DNA of 64,000 nucleotides from Bauldia litoralis (GTDB lineage Bacteria > Pseudomonadota > Alphaproteobacteria > Rhizobiales > Kaistiaceae), in assembly GCA_945882315.1 (NCBI GenBank), contig CAMCWB010000005.1, positions 1 to 64,000 on the forward strand, in the 5' to 3' direction. Position 1 is the first letter of the stretch, and each line of letters begins with the position of its first letter. Below are positions 60,473-64,000 of this stretch, one piece after another. Below the pieces are notes generated by a model. It ran no database searches. It was not told the DNA's origin and saw only the letters and a program-made list of their open reading frames with translations. The position numbers and the translations under genes were made by a program.

Positions 60473-61639
60473 TCAGAAGGTGCCGCCATGGGCGGCGATC
60501 GCCACGACGGCCGGCGCATTCGACCGGTTGCTCCAGGCGTGTTTGGTGCCGCGCTGGACGACCATGTCGCCGCGCTTCAAGGCCGCTTCGCCGGTATCGG
60601 TGACGAGCACGACCTCGCCCTCCAGCACGAAACAGAAATCCAGCGTTTCGGTCTTCTGCATGTAGGAATGGGGTGCCGCAGCCGAATAGGTCGAGGCGGA
60701 AGGTGAGCCCGCCGCCTTGAAGAAGGCGGCCACCTCGCCTGCCCCCACGCTGCCTTTCCAATCGGCGTCCGGCGGATGGGTCTCGACGCGGCAGAGAGAG
60801 CCGCGCTTCGGCGGTTCGAGGCTCTGCGGCAGATCCAGGGTTTCATAAACGATCCGCGCCGGCGTCGAGTCGATCACCCAGAGCCGCGCCGAGGCGAAGC
60901 CCGGTCGCGCCGGGTCGGTCAGCACATCCGGCGCCGGGCCGTCGGAGACGAGGCTCGATCTGCCCTTCTCGCGATCGACGGTGACGATGCGCCGGACAGG
61001 CCTGACGCCTTTCGGCCAGGCGTCGGGCTGTGGTTCGATCACCGCATCCTTGCCCTGCACCAGGCCGTCGGCGCCGTCGACGAAGAGCGCGTCATTCATG
61101 TCGAAGGCCATGATGCAGCCGAGGCGAGGGCTCGACCAGTTGTGCCAGGCGCCGACCTGGATGCAGATATCGCCCGGCTTCATCAGCAGCGTGCGGTCGT
61201 CGAGGATCAGCTCGCGCTCGCCTTCGAGCATGATGCCGTAATCGACCGACTGCGTCTTGTGCATGCCGGAGGAGAAGGCGTTCTTGCCGCCGCGATCCCA
61301 GCTCCGGTTGCCCGGCCGTGCCGTCGGCGGATGCACCGGCTTGAGGTTGGTGTCGCTCGCTGCGTCATAGCCCTCCGGCCGGGCGAGGGTTTCAACGATT
61401 CGGAGGTGTCCGCCCCCCGGCGGTCCGGGAAAATCATAGGGCATGTTGCCCTCGTCGCGGTCGCCCGACAGCGGCAGCGGCGTCTTCGCCCAGACCCAGA
61501 GATTGGTGTTGTTGGTGCGCGTCCCGAGGGAGGCTTCCTTCGCATTGGGCGCCGGCCCGTCGGAGACGATCCTGGAGCGGCCCTCGGCGTCGGTGCCGGT
61601 CACGACCCGGCGGATCGGCGTCATCCCGGAAGTCAGCAT
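60473..61639 (-). CDS. Duplicated (two-domain) cupin protein
   Basis: A 388-residue protein made of two homologous cupin units in tandem. Unit one begins 'TPIRRVVTGTDAEGRSRIVS' (~7) and unit two 'VRPVRRIVTVDREKGRSSLV' (~214), each with 'SDGPAP'. Cupin motif 1/2 pairs are 'VDYGIMLEGERELILDD...GDICIQVGAWHNW' and 'LDFCFVLEGEVVLVTD...GDMVVQRGTKHAW'; the second set retains His but fewer metal ligands than classic dioxygenases. Single-unit proteins of ~170-190 residues are the common form, so this looks like an internal duplication. It lies 27 bases downstream of the TPP enzyme in a likely operon. Confidence 0.82.
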   Translation of the reverse strand: MLTSGMTPIRRVVTGTDAEGRSRIVSDGPAPNAKEASLGTRTNNTNLWVWAKTPLPLSGDRDEGNMPYDFPGPPGGGHLRIVETLARPEGYDAASDTNLKPVHPPTARPGNRSWDRGGKNAFSSGMHKTQSVDYGIMLEGERELILDDRTLLMKPGDICIQVGAWHNWSSPRLGCIMAFDMNDALFVDGADGLVQGKDAVIEPQPDAWPKGVRPVRRIVTVDREKGRSSLVSDGPAPDVLTDPARPGFASARLWVIDSTPARIVYETLDLPQSLEPPKRGSLCRVETHPPDADWKGSVGAGEVAAFFKAAGSPSASTYSAAAPHSYMQKTETLDFCFVLEGEVVLVTDTGEAALKRGDMVVQRGTKHAWSNRSNAPAVVAIAAHGGTF

Positions 61640-61666
61640 GGCGTTCTCCTTTCCGGAGGATTTTGT

Positions 61667-63346
61667 TTAACCGACGAAGGCGAAAGGCGCCTCCGCCTCG
61701 AGATCGGTGGCGATGTCGATCACGGTCGGGCGGCCCGAGGCGAGGCCCCTCTCGATCGCCGGGCCGATATCGCCGGGCCGGTCGACACGGATGCCGAGCG
61801 CCCCGATGTCTTCGGCGATCCTGGCGAAGTTGATGTCGCGGAAGACCCAGAGCTCGCGTGCCTGCTCGGTCTGCTTGCCGCCATAGGAGACGTCGTAGCC
61901 GTGCTTCGACTGGTTGCCGGAGTGGTTGTCGTTGACGACGATCACCGCCGGGATGTTCCAGCGCACCGCCGTCTCCAACTCGCCGATGTGGTACCAGAGC
62001 CCGCCATCCCCGGTGAAGCAGACGACCGGACGGTCGGGCACGGCGCATTTGGCGCCGAGGGCGGCGGGGAACGCCCAGCCGAGATGGCCGGCGCAGCGTA
62101 TGTAGCTCTGCTGCGGCGTGCGCAGGTCGAACATGCCGCCCATCCACATGCCGGCATGGCCGGTATCGCAGACGACGAAGGCGTCGTCGGGCAGGTTCTT
62201 CGACAGCTCGCTGCAGATGCGTTCCGGGCGGATCGGCACCGCATCGGAAGACAGGAGCTCGCTATATTGCTGGTACCAGTCGCCGACATGGCGGCGGGCC
62301 CGGTCGACCCAGCCTTTGCGGCGCGAAGCCGTCGAGGAATCGGCTTGCGCCAGCATCTTCTCGATCGCCACCCTGGCATCGCCGCAGACCGCGGCGTCGA
62401 GGCGATAGTTGCGGCCAAGCGCTTCCGGATCGATGTCGACCTGGATCGACCGCGTGCCGAGCTTCGGGACTTTCCAGAAATGCGTGGTCATGCCGCCGGT
62501 CTCGGTGCCGACGAAGAAGACGAGGTCGGCCTCGAGGACGACCTGGTTGGCGGCGCCCCGCGAATAGGTGCCGACGACGCCGACCGAGAGCGGATGCGTT
62601 GCCGGGATCGCATCCTTGCCGCCATGCGAGGTCGCGACCGGGATCTGCAGTTTCTCGGCGAGCGCCACGATCGCCGGCCCGGCCATCGACCAGCGGGCGC
62701 CGCCGCCGGCGACGATCACCGGCCGCTCGGCGGACTGCAGGATGGCGAGCGCCTTGGCGAGGCTTGCCGCATCGGGCTCCGGCCGGAAGGGCGGCACCGA
62801 CATGAACTCGACGTCGACCGTGTCATCCATCTCGGCCTCTTCGAGGTCGATCTGGCCTTCATTACCGCGGAACTGGAGATGCACGGGACCCGGCGAGCCG
62901 GAGACCGCCGTCCGGAAGGCTTGGCGGACCATGTCGGGGAAACGCTCGACCGAGTCTACCGTGGCGTTGAACTTGGTGACGCCGTCAAAGGCAGGGATAT
63001 CGTCGACCTGCTGGTAGACCTTGCGGAATTTGGTCTGCGGCTCGCGCCCGCCGGTCATGGCGATGACCGGCGACTTGGCGAGCCAGGCGTCGCGAAGGCC
63101 GGCGGCGAGGTTGAGGGCGCCGACCGTCTGCGCCATGCAGACGCCCGGCTTCCGCGAGGCGCGGGCATAGCCGTCGGCCATATAGGCGGCCGACTTCTCG
63201 CCATGCGTCCGGACACGATTGATCTTCGTCGAGGCTTCCATCTCGGCCATCGATCGCCGCAGGATCGCCGGGACGTGGAAGATATGCGTCACGCCATAGG
63301 CATCGAGCATGCGCGCCATGACCTTGGCGCCGGTGGTCTTCGCCAT
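61667..63346 (-). CDS. Thiamine-pyrophosphate enzyme, acetolactate synthase-like
   Basis: A 559-residue TPP-dependent enzyme of the acetolactate synthase/benzoylformate decarboxylase superfamily. The catalytic Glu of the N-terminal domain is in 'RTHGEKSAAYMADGYARASR' (~44-63). The central nucleotide-type domain and the C-terminal 'GDGGLWYHIGELETAVRWNI' plus 'NDNHSGNQ' (GDG-N26-N metal/TPP motif) are intact. True acetolactate synthase needs a regulatory subunit (ilvH), absent here, so this is probably another 2-keto acid ligase or decarboxylase working with the cupin downstream. The substrate is unknown. Confidence 0.88.
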   Translation of the reverse strand: MAKTTGAKVMARMLDAYGVTHIFHVPAILRRSMAEMEASTKINRVRTHGEKSAAYMADGYARASRKPGVCMAQTVGALNLAAGLRDAWLAKSPVIAMTGGREPQTKFRKVYQQVDDIPAFDGVTKFNATVDSVERFPDMVRQAFRTAVSGSPGPVHLQFRGNEGQIDLEEAEMDDTVDVEFMSVPPFRPEPDAASLAKALAILQSAERPVIVAGGGARWSMAGPAIVALAEKLQIPVATSHGGKDAIPATHPLSVGVVGTYSRGAANQVVLEADLVFFVGTETGGMTTHFWKVPKLGTRSIQVDIDPEALGRNYRLDAAVCGDARVAIEKMLAQADSSTASRRKGWVDRARRHVGDWYQQYSELLSSDAVPIRPERICSELSKNLPDDAFVVCDTGHAGMWMGGMFDLRTPQQSYIRCAGHLGWAFPAALGAKCAVPDRPVVCFTGDGGLWYHIGELETAVRWNIPAVIVVNDNHSGNQSKHGYDVSYGGKQTEQARELWVFRDINFARIAEDIGALGIRVDRPGDIGPAIERGLASGRPTVIDIATDLEAEAPFAFVG

Positions 63347-63543
63347 TTCCGTCCTCCCGATGATCGTTGGTATCGGCAGCTTCGAACGAGCCGCTTGGAC
63401 AGTGCGGGGAGGATGGTAGTTCGCCGTGAGACCGGGCGCCAGATCATCGAAAAGGACGGGTTTCGTGGAACCGAAGCGCGAGCAGCGCGTTATTTAGCGT
63501 TTTAGCCTGTAATCGGGGCACCGAGGCAGGCGGGGGTAATCTT

Positions 63544-64000
63544 GTGGTTCGAATTGGAAATTCAGACGAGCCGCCCCCCATGCAGGCGGATGGGCTTGCG
63601 ACGCTCTATAGGCTGACCGACGCCCTTCAGCGGGCAAACGGCTATGCCGATATCGACAATGCGGCCCTCGATGCGATCACCGCGGTTCTCGGCAGCCGCG
63701 CCTCGATACTTCTGTTCGACCATGCCGGCGTGATGCGCTTCGTCGGCTGGCGCGGGCTTTCGGACAGCTACCGCCAGAAGCTGGAGGGGCACTCGCCCTG
63801 GACGCCCGCCGACATCGCGCCGGAGCCGATCTTCGTCGAGGACATCGAGCAGACCGACGAGCCGCCGGAGGTGAAGGAGACGATCAAGGCCGAGGGCATA
63901 AGAGGCCTCGCCTTCATTCCGCTAGTGTCGCGACAGCGGATCATCGGCAAGTTCATGACCTATTACGCCGAGCCGCATCGCTTCTCGGCGAGCGAGGCAA
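63544..64000 (+). CDS. GAF-domain signalling protein, partial (runs off the right end)
   Basis: The frame from GTG 63544 (GGGGG a few bases upstream; ATG 63580 is an alternative) stays open to the window end, 152 codons. After a short leader, 'LATLYRLTDALQRANGYADI' and 'AALDAITAVLGSRASILLFD' begin a GAF domain, continuing through 'RFVGWRGLSDSYRQKLEGHS', 'IRGLAFIPLVSRQRIIGKFM'. Such N-terminal GAF domains usually precede PAS and histidine kinase or cyclase modules. The output domain is outside the window. Confidence 0.8.
   Translation, partial: MVRIGNSDEPPPMQADGLATLYRLTDALQRANGYADIDNAALDAITAVLGSRASILLFDHAGVMRFVGWRGLSDSYRQKLEGHSPWTPADIAPEPIFVEDIEQTDEPPEVKETIKAEGIRGLAFIPLVSRQRIIGKFMTYYAEPHRFSASEA

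Overview
This 64 kb, GC-rich window is chromosomal DNA of an alphaproteobacterium, most likely of the order Hyphomicrobiales (Rhizobiales). The evidence is a C4-pathway 5-aminolevulinate synthase (hemA) with an FNR/FixK box, a PodJ-like polarity factor, a class I lysyl-tRNA synthetase, an Rsm22-type methyltransferase, the 'ligase-associated' DNA-repair gene set and dispersed palindromic repeats of the kind common in this order. Genus cannot be decided from the sequence alone. No tRNA, rRNA, CRISPR array or prophage was seen.

Layout. 0-10 kb: the edge of an IS256-type element that truncates a glycosyltransferase; a Gfo/Idh oxidoreductase and a BKACE enzyme; hemA; an orphan amino-acid binding protein; a patatin phospholipase; a secreted EEP-fold hydrolase; an AbrB-type membrane protein behind an aminotransferase gene broken by one amber codon; mscL. 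10-20 kb: a two-subunit sodium:solute symporter, prolyl aminopeptidase, DUF952-pyrD, a MATE exporter, and an MHYT-PAS-GGDEF-EAL c-di-GMP enzyme with a frameshifted end, preceded by the collapsed remnant of a second copy. 20-30 kb: the four-gene ligase-associated repair system (ATP-dependent ligase, MBL-fold exonuclease, Lhr-like DEXH helicase, PdeM phosphoesterase), split by a Pro-rich membrane protein, an MFS symporter and an unknown secreted protein. 30-43 kb: a TSUP exporter with its TIGR02186 partner, a PodJ-like giant, a beta-oxidation cluster (acyl-CoA dehydrogenase, thiolase, FadJ-like protein) interrupted by a low-GC membrane gene, and an HTH-S24 regulator coupled to a nuclease-like secreted protein. 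43-51 kb: a tripartite tricarboxylate transporter tctCBA with a frameshift in tctA, rsm22, lysK flanked by two copies of a MITE-like repeat, a TerB-family gene broken by an amber codon, and a second amino-acid binding protein. 51-64 kb: three TadE/TadG-like genes, a sugar isomerase-fold protein, csoR-copA with a shared operator, an M29 aminopeptidase, a flavin reductase, a duplicated cupin next to a TPP enzyme, and the start of a GAF-domain protein.

Two themes stand out. The first is gene decay, or possibly sequencing error: one IS truncation, two single-codon amber nonsense sites, two single-base frameshifts and one internally deleted duplicate. The second is dispersed palindromic repeats: at least five types sit in the gaps between genes, and several reach into reading-frame ends and supply stop codons or the region before a start codon. 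Candidate regulatory sites with good positional logic are a perfect TTGAT-N4-ATCAA box before hemA, a CsoR operator between csoR and copA, and CRP-like and LexA-like sites before the repair helicase.
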